Part shown: positions 9,275 through 17,762 of the stretch, piece after piece
Layout: the number at the start of each line of letters is the position of its first letter
Position numbering within the stretch: position 1 is the first letter of the stretch
Origin: Shumkonia mesophila
GTDB taxonomy: Bacteria > Pseudomonadota > Alphaproteobacteria > Rhodospirillales > Shumkoniaceae
Direction of reading: 5' to 3'
Assembly: GCF_026163695.1 (NCBI RefSeq)
Contig: NZ_JAOTID010000014.1
Location: 1-64,000 of the forward strand
Length of the DNA: 64,000 bases
The notes under the pieces: generated by a model
What the model saw: the letters and a program-made list of their open reading frames with translations, nothing else
The model's database searches: none
What the model was told of the DNA's origin: nothing
Program-made: the position numbers and the translations under genes

Positions 9275-10213
9275 ATGGCTGATACGGCTTCGACGTTGAC
9301 GGAATCCCCGGTCGAGATTACGGACGCGCTCATCGACGCGTTGCTGGTCGGGGCGATCGATCTCCATTGCCACAGCGGGCCGTCGGTCATGCCGCGCCGC
9401 ATCGATCATATCGCGGCGATGGAAGAGGCTGCCGCGAACCGCCTGAAGGCAGTGCTTTTCAAGGATCATTACTATTCGGTGACTCCTGTCGCCGAACTGC
9501 TCAAAGCCCATTATGCCCACCTCGACATTATGCTGCTGTCCGGAGTCCCCCTCAACAACACCTCGGGCGGCCTCAATCCCTATGCGGTCGACCATGGGCT
9601 CAAGTTGGGCGCGCGGGTGGTCTGGATGCCGACCTTCTCGGCGGCCAATCACATCCGGCACGGACATCGGCACGTTCTGCTGCCGACCAAGGAGGCCATG
9701 CTGCCGCCGACGGCTCTCAGCGTGGTCGACGAGAAGGGCAGGCTGAAGGACGAGGTGAAGGAAATCCTCGATGTGATCGCCGCCCACGATGCCGTCCTGT
9801 CGGCCGGTCATTTGCACATCAGCGAGATCTGGCCGTTGTTCGACGAGGCCACGCGTCGGGGCGTCAAGCGATTACTGGTCAACCATCCGTCGTTCGTGAT
9901 CGATGCCAGTCTGTCGGACATGGCCGAACTCGCCAGGATGGGGGCGTTTCTCGAACATTCAGTCTGCATGTTCGTCGAGGGGAGCCGCTTCAAGAAGTTT
10001 AGTCCAGAGCAGTTGCGAGGTCTGATCGATGCCGCCGGGGTCGACCGGACGATCCTCGGTTCCGACCTCGGCCAAGTCAGCAATCCGACGCCAGTCGAGG
10101 GGTTCCGGCTGGTCATCCGCCTCTGTCTCGAGATGGGCTACGCGCCGGCCGACGTCCGTCGGATGATCGGCCTCAATGCCTGCCGCCTGATGGGACTCGA
10201 TCCCGCTTCGTAA
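9275..10213 (+). CDS. DUF6282 family metal-dependent hydrolase, copy 2
   Basis: This protein of 312 residues is paralogous to the product at 2040-2942. It shares DLHCHSGP, LFKDHYYS, PLNNTSGGLNPY, WMPTFSAANH, SAGHLH, VNHPSF and GSDLGQVSNPTPVEGF in the same order. The putative metal ligands (HxH near the N-terminus, later His residues and the terminal Asp) are all present. Between the two copies the middle loop differs (IRHGHRHVL here against KEYHDWMAS), as does the acidic N-terminal extension, so different substrates or successive steps are possible. The ATG at 9275 follows AAGGAAG. The enzyme's reaction is not known. It is transcribed divergently from iclR and followed, after a strong palindrome, by the aldolase operon. 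Confidence 0.85.
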   Translation: MADTASTLTESPVEITDALIDALLVGAIDLHCHSGPSVMPRRIDHIAAMEEAAANRLKAVLFKDHYYSVTPVAELLKAHYAHLDIMLLSGVPLNNTSGGLNPYAVDHGLKLGARVVWMPTFSAANHIRHGHRHVLLPTKEAMLPPTALSVVDEKGRLKDEVKEILDVIAAHDAVLSAGHLHISEIWPLFDEATRRGVKRLLVNHPSFVIDASLSDMAELARMGAFLEHSVCMFVEGSRFKKFSPEQLRGLIDAAGVDRTILGSDLGQVSNPTPVEGFRLVIRLCLEMGYAPADVRRMIGLNACRLMGLDPAS

Positions 10214-10281
10214 CCCACGCCTCCCCTCTCCCAATTCCTGGCCCCGCATCCAATCGACGGTAGGGTCATTTTCCGAACCGC

Positions 10282-10312
10282 TCTCCGCATTTCGTCTGAC
10301 GAAATGCGGAGA
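10282..10312. promoter_or_regulatory. Perfect 31-bp palindrome, operator copy 4 of 4
   Basis: Fifteen-base arms beginning TCTCCGCATTTCGTC pair perfectly around a single central T at 10297. The inner 21 bp (10287-10307) is the best example of the motif shared with 404-424, 1947-1967 and 9161-9181. It lies 111-141 bp upstream of the aldolase ATG. No T-run follows, so it is more likely an operator than a terminator for the preceding DUF6282 gene. Confidence 0.7.
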
Positions 10313-10422
10313 CGGAGCGTTTGCCAGCACTTTTGACGTCTGGCTACGATTTACCTGCGCCCCCGGGAAGAGGGCGCGTCGGCCTTTTTCTCCAGAACAA
10401 TCAAAATAAAAGGAATTCGATC

Positions 10423-11181
10423 ATGTCCGAACCGTCCCTGCGCCAGCGGCTTCTGAGCCACGAGTTTCTCCTCGGCCTTTTCGTCAAGACGCCGGCTCAT
10501 GAGGTGATCGAGGTCCTGGCCCTGTCGGGCATCGATTTCGTTTGCCTCGACTCCGAACATGCGGCGTTCGACCGGGCTCGCCTGGATCTCTGCCTCGCCA
10601 TGGCCAAGGCGATCGGCCTGCCCAGTCTGGTCCGGGTCTCCCATGCCGCAGCCGCCCCCATTCTGCAGGCTCTCGATGCCGGTGCGGCCGGCGTGGTCGT
10701 TCCCCACGTCGATTCCGTGGAAAAGGCACATCAGGTGGCCCGCTGGGCCCATTACGGGATCGGCGGGCGGGGTTACGCCGGGACCACCCGCATGGGCGGC
10801 TTCGGCACGCGGCCGCGCACCGAGGTCCTGGATTTCAATCGGACCCAAAATATCGTCATCGCGCAGATTGAGGATCCCTCCGGGGTCGACGCTGTCGACG
10901 AGATCGCCGCGGTCGACGGCATCGACGCACTGTTCATCGGCAAGGCGGACCTTACCGTCGGTTACGGCGCGGCCGACCAGAACGCCGAGGTGGTCGAGCA
11001 GGCCTACGACAAGATCGTCGCCGCCGGCCGCAAGGCCGGAAAGCCGGTGGCCGGGGTCATCGGTGGCGTCAAGGCCGCAGCCAGCGTGCGCGAACGCGGC
11101 ATTTCCATGGGGTTCGTCGGCACCGATCACAGTCTGATCCTCAACGGCGCCAAGGCGATCGCCGCCCTCAAGCAATCCTGA
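10423..11181 (+). CDS. HpcH/HpaI family aldolase
   Basis: This class II aldolase of 252 residues belongs to the HpcH/HpaI family, which splits 2-keto-3-deoxy or 4-hydroxy-2-keto acids, releasing pyruvate or a related keto acid. It shows LDSEHAAFD (catalytic His), VRVSHA, GAAGVVVPHVDSVEKA, a GGRGYAGTTRMGGFG loop, the metal Glu in IAQIEDPSG and the metal Asp in LFIGKADLTVGYG. The loop Lys in FIGKADL replaces the usual Pro of FIGPADL, and the Asp-Pro after QIE is uncommon, so its substrate may differ from HpaI. The ATG at 10423 follows AAAAGGAATTCG. It starts an operon running to the thiolase gene at 16218. A second, closer HpaI homologue is encoded at 44453-45223. Confidence 0.9.
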   Translation: MSEPSLRQRLLSHEFLLGLFVKTPAHEVIEVLALSGIDFVCLDSEHAAFDRARLDLCLAMAKAIGLPSLVRVSHAAAAPILQALDAGAAGVVVPHVDSVEKAHQVARWAHYGIGGRGYAGTTRMGGFGTRPRTEVLDFNRTQNIVIAQIEDPSGVDAVDEIAAVDGIDALFIGKADLTVGYGAADQNAEVVEQAYDKIVAAGRKAGKPVAGVIGGVKAAASVRERGISMGFVGTDHSLILNGAKAIAALKQS

Positions 11182-11272
11182 CGGTCCCTCACCGTACGGG
11201 GGGGAGGGCGGTGGCCCTTCCTTCCCGGTCTCCGGCGAGGATCGACCGAGAAAACAAGACCAAGAGGAAACG

Positions 11273-12088
11273 ATGGAAAAACTGATCATCACGGTGGCGC
11301 CGGTCGGGTCCGTGCCGCGCAAGAAAGACACGCCCCACATCCCCATCACCACCCAGGAAATCATCGACGACGCCTTGCGTTGCGAGGACGCGGGGGCCGC
11401 GCTGGTCCACATCCACGTGCGGGATGCCGAGGAACGCTCGAGCGACGATCCCAAGCTTTTTGCCGAGGTCGTCGAGACGCTTCGGGAACGCAGTCGGCTG
11501 ATCATCCAGATCTCCACCGGCGGGCGGGCCGGCACCAACCTGGACAGCCGTGCGCAGCGGCTCGACTGCAAGCCGGAAATGGCCTCGTTGACGACCGGAA
11601 CGGTGAACTTCCCCGATTTCGTGTTCATGAATCCGCTCGACGTCATCGAAGGACTCGCCGCAAAGATGCAGCGACTCGCCGTCAAGCCGGAGATGGAGAT
11701 CTTCGACGTCGCGATGATCCAGAACGCGATCAACCTGTACAACAAGGGCCTCGTCGCCGGTCCCATGCACTTCGATTTCGTGATGGGCATTCCCGGCGCT
11801 ATCCCGGCCAGCGTCGACCACATGGTGCACATGCTGCGCTGTCTGCCGCCCGGCAGCACCTGGACGGCCTCGGGCATCGGACGGGCGCAGCTTCCGGTCA
11901 ACACCCACGCCATCCTCATGGGCGGCCACGTTCGCGTCGGTCTGGAGGACAACATCTACTACCGCAAGGGGGTACTCGCCACCAACGCGCAGTTGGTCGA
12001 ACGCATGGTCAAGTTCGCCACCGAATTCGGGCGCGAAGTGGCGACACCCGACGAGGCTCGGGTGATGCTGGGCCTGCCTTCGAGATAG
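11273..12088 (+). CDS. BKACE family (DUF849) beta-keto acid cleavage enzyme
   Basis: This 271-residue TIM-barrel Zn enzyme belongs to the 3-keto-5-aminohexanoate cleavage/BKACE family. Members condense a beta-keto acid with acetyl-CoA and release acetoacetate plus a new acyl-CoA. It starts KLIITVAPVGSVPRKKD and continues with IPITTQEIIDDALRCEDAGA, the zinc motif VHIHVRDAEE, QISTGGRAGT, a KPEMEIFDVAMIQNA segment (catalytic Glu region) and WTASGIGRAQLPVNTHAILM with the final GHVRVGLEDNIYY. The ATG follows AGAGGAAACG. Downstream CoA-transferase and thiolase genes fit consumption of the acetoacetate or acyl-CoA product, so the pathway probably passes through a beta-keto acid. Confidence 0.93.
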   Translation: MEKLIITVAPVGSVPRKKDTPHIPITTQEIIDDALRCEDAGAALVHIHVRDAEERSSDDPKLFAEVVETLRERSRLIIQISTGGRAGTNLDSRAQRLDCKPEMASLTTGTVNFPDFVFMNPLDVIEGLAAKMQRLAVKPEMEIFDVAMIQNAINLYNKGLVAGPMHFDFVMGIPGAIPASVDHMVHMLRCLPPGSTWTASGIGRAQLPVNTHAILMGGHVRVGLEDNIYYRKGVLATNAQLVERMVKFATEFGREVATPDEARVMLGLPSR

Positions 12089-12165
12089 GGCTGCGGTTTC
12101 GGCAATCCGCCCCGGAGGCGGGGCGGCGACAAGATTGAACGATGGAAAAGGAGTTGGGAAAGTTC

Positions 12166-13011
12166 ATGTCGGACAACAATGAATTGGTGCGGCAACGCAG
12201 CGTCGTCGAGTTTGACCAAGCGAAGCCGGAGCGACGCCAATCGACCGATCACTGGTACGCGCGCGGCCAGAATTTCGTCGTCGAGTGGGTCGACGGCCGG
12301 AGCGACGGGGCGACCTTCCAGGTCACGACCGCCGAGGAGGCCTTTCTTCTGCTGCCGTCCGCCGGTGCGACGGTGAAGGGGGCCGCCGGCGCCGTCACGG
12401 CAGGCTCGCGGACCGTGTGCATCCTGCCGCCCGGTGAGTTCCAGGTGATACTGGACAAGGCCGAGCCCTGCGCCTGCCTCTATTCCGATCCGGCGAAGCT
12501 GACCATGCCGGGCATCATCAACGCGAGCGCCTACAATCCGCCGGACCCGCGCGTCGCCCCGGTCACCCCGAAGTTCAAACGGGTCGACCGCAGCACGACG
12601 GTGAAGGTCATCGAGATCGACAAGATCACGACCCAGGGCAAGAACTCGGCGATGAAGGTGCTCCAGAACGCGACCATGAGCATGAGTTGGGTGAATCGCG
12701 AAGGACCGCGCGACCGGACCAGCCTAAGCCCTCACGTTCATCAGGACTTCGAGCAGGGCTCGCTGGCCATCTTCGGCCGGTTCATCCACCACCTGCGCGT
12801 CGATTGGGGCAAGAACGCCGATCTGTGGCGGGAGGATGAGCACGTCCAGGTTCCCGACCGCTCGCTCCTGGTGGTGCCGCCCGGATTGATCCATACGACC
12901 CAGGGAAATGGAGAGGGCGCCCACCTGCTGATCGACATCTTCTCACCGGCCCGCGTCGACTTCATCGCCAAGGGCTTCGTCGCCAATGCGGCGGATTACG
13001 TGGCCGAGTAA
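12166..13011 (+). CDS. Cupin-fold protein of unknown function
   Basis: This 281-residue protein has two cupin-like halves. The second half is the better conserved, with SPHVHQDFEQGSLAIFGRFIHHL (His, His, Glu and a later His are typical cupin metal ligands), VPDRSLLVVPPGLIHTTQG and a final LLIDIFSPARVDFIAKGF. The first half has an EWVDGRSDGATFQVTTAEEA strand pattern and LPPGEFQVIL but few His residues. The start is uncertain: ATG at 12166 with AAGGAG 12 bases upstream, or ATG at 12142. It may be a metal-dependent isomerase or dioxygenase acting on the pathway acid. It lies between BKACE and the CoA-transferase genes; no experimental function is recognised. Confidence 0.7.
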   Translation: MSDNNELVRQRSVVEFDQAKPERRQSTDHWYARGQNFVVEWVDGRSDGATFQVTTAEEAFLLLPSAGATVKGAAGAVTAGSRTVCILPPGEFQVILDKAEPCACLYSDPAKLTMPGIINASAYNPPDPRVAPVTPKFKRVDRSTTVKVIEIDKITTQGKNSAMKVLQNATMSMSWVNREGPRDRTSLSPHVHQDFEQGSLAIFGRFIHHLRVDWGKNADLWREDEHVQVPDRSLLVVPPGLIHTTQGNGEGAHLLIDIFSPARVDFIAKGFVANAADYVAE

Positions 13012-13210
13012 TCGCATGTGACAAGGTCGGGCGGCGGCGAGGGAACGCTGACGTCCGACCGCCGAGCGGACAGGCGCGGATCAACAGCGCCGGGGGGCTT
13101 CGGCAAAGGGTCGTGTGGATCAATCGCCCAACGTCGGCGGCCCGCGCCGAAGCGCCCTAATCCAAAAAGACAACTGCGTGATCAAGGCGCGATCAAGGAA
13201 GGAAAATCCA

Positions 13211-14206
13211 ATGAGTGTGCTTGCGGAGGGTTGCGGACCTTTGTTTCAGGTTCCGGACCCGGACGGGCTTCGGGCGTTCTTCGCTGCTAAGGACCGCTCG
13301 ATGATCGACAAGCGGGTGACCGCGAAGGAGGCCGTGGAACGCTTCATCCCGGATGGATGCTATCTCGCGGTCGGTGGCTTCGGAACCAACCGCATCCCAA
13401 CCGAGGTGCTGCACGAGATCCTGCGGGCCCGGCGCAGGGACCTGGGGTTTCTGGGCCATACGGCGACCCATGATTTCGAACTGCTGTGCGCCGGCGACTG
13501 CCTGGACCGGGTGGACGCGGCCTACATCGTCGGACTGGAGGCGCGCGGCCTGTCGACGGTGGCGCGACGCCTAATGCAGTCGGGGCGCGTTCAGGTCTGC
13601 GAGTGGACGAATTATGCGTTGTCGGTGCGCTTGCGCGCGGCGGCCGACGGGGTGCCGTTCGGCGTGCTCCGCAGCATGTTGGGAACCGACACCTTCGGTC
13701 GGTCGGCCGCCAAGACGATGGCCTGTCCGTTCACCGGCCAGAAGGTTGCTGCGGTGCCGGCCTGTTCGCCGGACGTGGCGGTGATCCACGTGCACGAGGC
13801 CGACGCCTACGGCAATGCCCGCATCCGCGGCATCACGGTGGCCGACAGCGAACTGGTGCGGGCGGCCAAGCGGGTGATCGTGACGACCGAGCGCCTGGTT
13901 GAGACGGCGAGCATTCGCGAACAGCCCGAGGCGACCTTCATTCCCTTCTATCTGGTCGATGCGGTGGTGCTGTCGCCCTACGGCAGTTATCCGGGCAACA
14001 TGCCCTACGAATATTTCTCGGACGAGGACCATCTGGCGGCCTGGCTCAAGGCCGAGAAGGACCCCGCCGCGTTCGCGGCGTTCATGGACAAGCACATCTA
14101 CGGCGTCTCCGACTTCCGGGAATACCTGGAGCTGTGCGGCGGTGCGGCGCGGCTGGCCGCGTTGCGGGCAGAGGAGCGGATGGAGATCGGCGGCGGGGCT
14201 GCGTGA
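13211..14206 (+). CDS. CoA-transferase subunit alpha (GctA-like)
   Basis: This is a 331-residue family I CoA-transferase alpha subunit. Landmarks are MIDKRVTAKEAVERFIPDGC, the glycine-rich AVGGFGTNRIP (about residues 57-67), LSVRLRAAADGVPFGVLRS, a CPFTGQKVAAVPACSPDVAVIH segment split around 180-200, and VHEADAYGNARI. Such subunits bind the CoA nucleotide and pair with the beta subunit encoded 37 bp downstream. Length and order resemble glutaconate/3-oxoacid transferases. The ATG at 13211 follows AAGGAAGGAAAATCC. The enzyme would activate the free pathway acid with CoA from an acyl-CoA donor, matching the BKACE and thiolase neighbours. Confidence 0.9.
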   Translation: MSVLAEGCGPLFQVPDPDGLRAFFAAKDRSMIDKRVTAKEAVERFIPDGCYLAVGGFGTNRIPTEVLHEILRARRRDLGFLGHTATHDFELLCAGDCLDRVDAAYIVGLEARGLSTVARRLMQSGRVQVCEWTNYALSVRLRAAADGVPFGVLRSMLGTDTFGRSAAKTMACPFTGQKVAAVPACSPDVAVIHVHEADAYGNARIRGITVADSELVRAAKRVIVTTERLVETASIREQPEATFIPFYLVDAVVLSPYGSYPGNMPYEYFSDEDHLAAWLKAEKDPAAFAAFMDKHIYGVSDFREYLELCGGAARLAALRAEERMEIGGGAA

Positions 14207-14243
14207 CCCACCGGCCTCGATCGGGGAATTCGGAGGAAGAGAG

Positions 14244-15008
14244 ATGTCCTACAACAAGATGGAAATGATGATCTGCGCCGCCGCCCGGCTGCTCGAGGAC
14301 GGCCGGATCGCGGCGATGGGAACCGGAGCGCCGTGCGCGGCGGCGATGCTGGCGCAGAAGACGCACGCGCCGAACTTGACCCTGTTCTTCGAGGCCGGCG
14401 GCATCGCGCCGCTGTTGCCCAGCATGCCGATCTCGGTGGGCGATTCGCGAACTTTCCACCGGGCGATCATGGCGAGCAGCATGGCCGAGATGATGAGCAC
14501 CGGCAGTCGGGGCTTGATCGACTACGCCTTTCTCGGCGGCGCGCAGATCGACCGGTACGGGAACTTGAATTCGACCATCGTCGGCAACTACGAAAAGCCC
14601 AAGGTGCGGTTTCCCGGCAGCGGCGGGGCCAACGATTTCGCGTCGTTCTGCTGGCGGACGATCATCATCACGGTTCACGAGAAGTCGCGCTTCGTCGAGA
14701 CCGTCGACTTCATCACCTCGCCTGGCTACCTGACGGGGCCGGGCGCGCGCGAGGCGGCGGGGCTGCCGGCGGGGGCGGGCCCCTACAAGATCGTTACCGA
14801 TCTGGCGGTGATGGGCTTCGATCCCGACACCAAGGTGATGCGGATCGAGAGCCTGCATCCAGGCGTCGATGTCCAGACGGTTCGCGACAACACCGGGTTT
14901 GAGTTGCCGGTGGTGGCCGATGTCGCGGAAACACCGGCGCCGTCCGCGGAAGAATTGCGGCGGCTGCGCGACGAGGTGGATCCGCGTCGCCTGATCATCG
15001 GGCGCTAG
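14244..15008 (+). CDS. CoA-transferase subunit beta (GctB-like)
   Basis: This is a 254-residue beta subunit of the family I CoA-transferase. It carries the probable catalytic Glu at about residue 50 in [11 protein letters not shown], close to the Glu54 position known for glutaconate CoA-transferase. It also shows [19 protein letters not shown], the [14 protein letters not shown] glycine-rich motif and [20 protein letters not shown]. The ATG follows CGGAGGAAGAGAG, a strong ribosome-binding site. It is encoded 37 bp after the alpha subunit and 34 bp before the thiolase. The acid activated is not predictable from sequence; a 3-oxo acid or glutaconate-like dicarboxylate is most likely. Confidence 0.9.
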   Translation: MSYNKMEMMICAAARLLEDGRIAAMGTGAPCAAAMLAQKTHAPNLTLFFEAGGIAPLLPSMPISVGDSRTFHRAIMASSMAEMMSTGSRGLIDYAFLGGAQIDRYGNLNSTIVGNYEKPKVRFPGSGGANDFASFCWRTIIITVHEKSRFVETVDFITSPGYLTGPGAREAAGLPAGAGPYKIVTDLAVMGFDPDTKVMRIESLHPGVDVQTVRDNTGFELPVVADVAETPAPSAEELRRLRDEVDPRRLIIGR

Positions 15009-15042
15009 GCCCGCCTCTCCCTCGAAGAAAGGACAAGAAGGC

Positions 15043-16218
15043 ATGACGGATGTGGTGATCGTCGGCGCGGCGCGGACGGCGGTAGGCGGATTCAACGGCG
15101 GGTTGGCGGCTCTGGCGGCGCATGAACTGGGGGCCCTGGCGATTCGCGAGGCCTTGCGGCGGGCGGGCATCGGCCCAGCGGCGGTATCCGAGGTCGTGCT
15201 GGGCCAGGTGCTGACCGGAAGCGCTGGCATGAATCCGGCCCGCCAGGCGGCGCTGGCGGCGGGAATTCCGCAGGAACGTACGGCTTTCTGCATCAACCAG
15301 GTGTGCGGCTCGGGCCTGCGCGCCGTGGCCTTGGGGACGCAAGCGATCCGGGTTGGCGACGCCGAGGTGGTGGTCGCCGGCGGTCAGGAAAGCATGAGCC
15401 GGGCACCCCATGCGGCGCATCTGCGGGCCGCCACCAAGATGGGGGATGCGGCGATGGTCGACACCATGATCCGCGACGGCCTGTGGGATGTCTTCAATGA
15501 CGTCCACATGGGCATCACCGCCGAGAACGTCGCCCGCCAGTGGGGGATCACGCGTCAGGAGCAGGATGCCTTCGCCGCGGCCTCTCAGCAGAAGGCCGAG
15601 GCCGCCCAGAAGGCGGGACGTTTCGTCGATGAGATCGTGCCGGTGACGGTCAAGGGTCGCAAGGGCGACACCGTGATCAATACCGACGAGCATCCGCGGC
15701 CGGACACCACGGTCGAGACCCTGGCCGGCCTGCGGCCGGCCTTCGCCAAGGATGGGACGGTGACGGCCGGCAACGCCTCAGGGGTCAACGACGGGGCGGC
15801 GGCAGTGGTTCTGATGGAGCGGGCGGCGGCGGAACGCCGAGGCCTCAGGCCGTTGGCCCGCATCGCGTCCTGGGCGGTGGCCGGGGTCGACCCGGCGATC
15901 ATGGGGACCGGCCCCATTCCGGCCAGCCGGGAAGCCCTCCGCAAGGCCGGCTGGTCCGTCGACGAACTCGATCTTATCGAGGCCAACGAGGCTTTCGCCG
16001 CCCAGGCCATCGCCGTCAACCGCGACATGGGCTGGGATGCCGGCAAGGTCAACGTCAACGGCGGCGCCATCGCCCTCGGCCATCCCATCGGCGCCTCGGG
16101 CGCCCGCATCCTGGTGACCCTGCTCTACGAGATGGCGCGCCGTGACGCCAAGAAAGGCCTGGCGACCCTTTGCATCGGCGGCGGCATGGGCATCGCCCTT
16201 TGCGTCGATCGTGATTGA
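15043..16218 (+). CDS. Acetyl-CoA acetyltransferase / 3-ketoacyl-CoA thiolase
   Basis: This is a complete 391-residue thiolase. The acylated Cys is in [15 protein letters not shown] (about residue 88), followed by [11 protein letters not shown]. The catalytic His is in [17 protein letters not shown] (about residue 347), and the second Cys is in [14 protein letters not shown]. Thiolases cleave 3-ketoacyl-CoA with CoA or condense two acetyl-CoA. As the last gene of the operon it probably converts the 3-ketoacyl-CoA or acetoacetyl-CoA made by the CoA-transferase and BKACE into acetyl-CoA. The start at 15043 follows AAGGACAAGAAGGC. Confidence 0.95.
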   Translation: MTDVVIVGAARTAVGGFNGGLAALAAHELGALAIREALRRAGIGPAAVSEVVLGQVLTGSAGMNPARQAALAAGIPQERTAFCINQVCGSGLRAVALGTQAIRVGDAEVVVAGGQESMSRAPHAAHLRAATKMGDAAMVDTMIRDGLWDVFNDVHMGITAENVARQWGITRQEQDAFAAASQQKAEAAQKAGRFVDEIVPVTVKGRKGDTVINTDEHPRPDTTVETLAGLRPAFAKDGTVTAGNASGVNDGAAAVVLMERAAAERRGLRPLARIASWAVAGVDPAIMGTGPIPASREALRKAGWSVDELDLIEANEAFAAQAIAVNRDMGWDAGKVNVNGGAIALGHPIGASGARILVTLLYEMARRDAKKGLATLCIGGGMGIALCVDRD

Positions 16219-16680
16219 GGGAGTACGTGGTCTAGCGATCCGAGCGAAACGGGGGGCTTAGTGGGCCGCGGGGGCGACATCTTTTCGATTCCACGCCAAC
16301 CGCGACGGCCCCCAACCCCTGTCGAGCTAGCCTCAAGACCGACCCAAAACCGAAATCCCCATAGACCACAGCCCGGGGCCCGCGGGTTCGTTCCTCGGGG
16401 ACTTTCGTACGCCTCGCGGCGCCCGAAACTCTTCACGGAAGCGGAAGGGCGGCTTTAGGCACGGAACATGGCAAAGCGGACGCGGGCGCCGGGCACGACT
16501 TCGGCAGTGGCTGACCCATCACGGAATATTTGACGTATGGTCAAATGTAAGCATGGGATCGGCCGGATAAATCCGACTCTTTGATACCTATCCAATTTAT
16601 ATTCGTAGAATCCAAACACCAGTTCTCGCCAGCGATATTGGCGCAGTAGCGAGCCGTGGATGCCAATTCCATCGAAGTTC
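16219..16680. other. Non-coding gap between convergent thiolase and GntR genes
   Basis: No convincing gene is seen in these 462 bases. The stretch from about 16520 is AT-richer than its surroundings and contains TTTGAC-GTATG-GTCAAA at 16529-16545, a 6-5-6 inverted repeat of operator type. It is placed downstream of both flanking genes, so it may be a relic of a lost promoter. No clear rho-independent terminator was found. Confidence 0.5.
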
Positions 16681-17382
16681 TTAGAAACTCTGGGACTCGG
16701 CGAGTTCCAGGGTGACGCGGCGGGCGCGCTCGATAAGTCCGTCAAAGGCGGCGTCGGCGCGTTCGAGGTCGCCGTCGGCGATAGCGCGCATCAGCACGTA
16801 GTGGGTGTGCGACGCCTCGACGATCTCGCGCTCAAAGTCCTGGCGGAACAGGATGGTGCCGGCGCGCCGTGAAAGCGAATGCAGGGGCTCCAGCGTCTTG
16901 GCTGCGAAGGGCTGCTGCGCGCAGTTGGCGATGAAGTCGTGGAAGGCGTCGTCGAGACGGGTGAATGCCAGGACGTCTTTGTCTTCGGCCGCCTTTTCCA
17001 TTTCGTCGGCCATGCGGGCCAGCCGCTTGCGCTCGATAAGCGTGGCGAGCCGGGTGGCGCGCTCGACGACGATGCGCTCGACCACGGCGCGGAGATCGAG
17101 AGCCAGGAGGTCCCGTTCGAAATCGAGCGGCAAGATCATGATGCCCTGGCGCGGAATGACGCTGAGAAGCTGGTCGTGCTCGAGGCGAAGTAGCGCGTCG
17201 CGGACGGGGGTACGCCCCAGCCCGACTATGATGGCCAGATCCTTTTCGGTATAGATCTCGCCGGGCGCTAGTTCGAGCATCACGATCTTTTCCTCGAGCG
17301 CCTTATAGGCCTTGCCGGCTAGGCTGGTGACGTCGCCCCGCCAAATCGATCGTTTCACCGGCATCTGATCCAAATTGTTCAT
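16681..17382 (-). CDS. GntR family regulator, FadR/FCD subfamily
   Basis: This 233-residue regulator has an N-terminal winged helix (AYKALEEKIVMLELAPGEIY, then a DLAIIVGLGRTPVRDALLRL recognition region) and an FCD effector domain. The FCD metal-binding residues appear in DDAFHDFIANC and in EASHTHYVLMRAI. FCD regulators usually sense sugar acids or other carboxylates and repress the adjacent operon. Two ATGs are possible, 17382 (MNNLDQMPVKR) and 17364; the first is chosen. It is transcribed divergently from the TctCBA sugar-acid operon, and the AT-rich palindromes at 17479-17617 lie between, so it probably controls that operon. Confidence 0.88.
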   Translation of the reverse strand: MNNLDQMPVKRSIWRGDVTSLAGKAYKALEEKIVMLELAPGEIYTEKDLAIIVGLGRTPVRDALLRLEHDQLLSVIPRQGIMILPLDFERDLLALDLRAVVERIVVERATRLATLIERKRLARMADEMEKAAEDKDVLAFTRLDDAFHDFIANCAQQPFAAKTLEPLHSLSRRAGTILFRQDFEREIVEASHTHYVLMRAIADGDLERADAAFDGLIERARRVTLELAESQSF

Positions 17383-17478
17383 GAAATCCCGAAATCCGAG
17401 GGCCCGGGGAGGGAGTGCGGGCGCCGGGAAACCCCGAAACTCCGCCCCTCCGGTGCGTGCGTGCGCAACCGCATCTTC

Positions 17479-17617
17479 AATATATCTCAATATATTTTTC
17501 GCGGTGGGTTGTCCATGCGTTTGTCCGTCCGGCGTGGATGCGACGCCGAATCTCGGCGGCCGGAAAATTGATTCTTGATCGTCGAATTATATTAAGATAT
17601 ATCAAGAGATATCATCA
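17479..17617. promoter_or_regulatory. AT-rich palindromes between gntR and tctC
   Basis: Two islands stand out from the GC-rich background. AATATAT-CTCA-ATATATT at 17479-17496 is a perfect 7-4-7 palindrome. The second island, about 17586-17617, contains GATATATC and ATATC-AAGA-GATAT. Both are plausible operator or promoter elements for the divergent gntR and tctC genes. Binding by the GntR protein is inference. Confidence 0.5.
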
Positions 17618-17762
17618 TGCTTTCCGCCAGCGCAAATGAATCGGCTTGGCTGGTTTCGAACAAGCGGCCCCGCCTCCCTCCAGGCGGCAGGGCGAACGGA
17701 TAGGCAAGAAACGGGGTAAACTTTCCGATCTGTCGATCATTTATCAACAAATGGAGGTGGAG

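Noticed and set aside
10282-10312. Rho-independent terminator
   Set aside because: Perfect palindrome but no T-run follows, and its core repeats at three other promoter regions, so operator is preferred.
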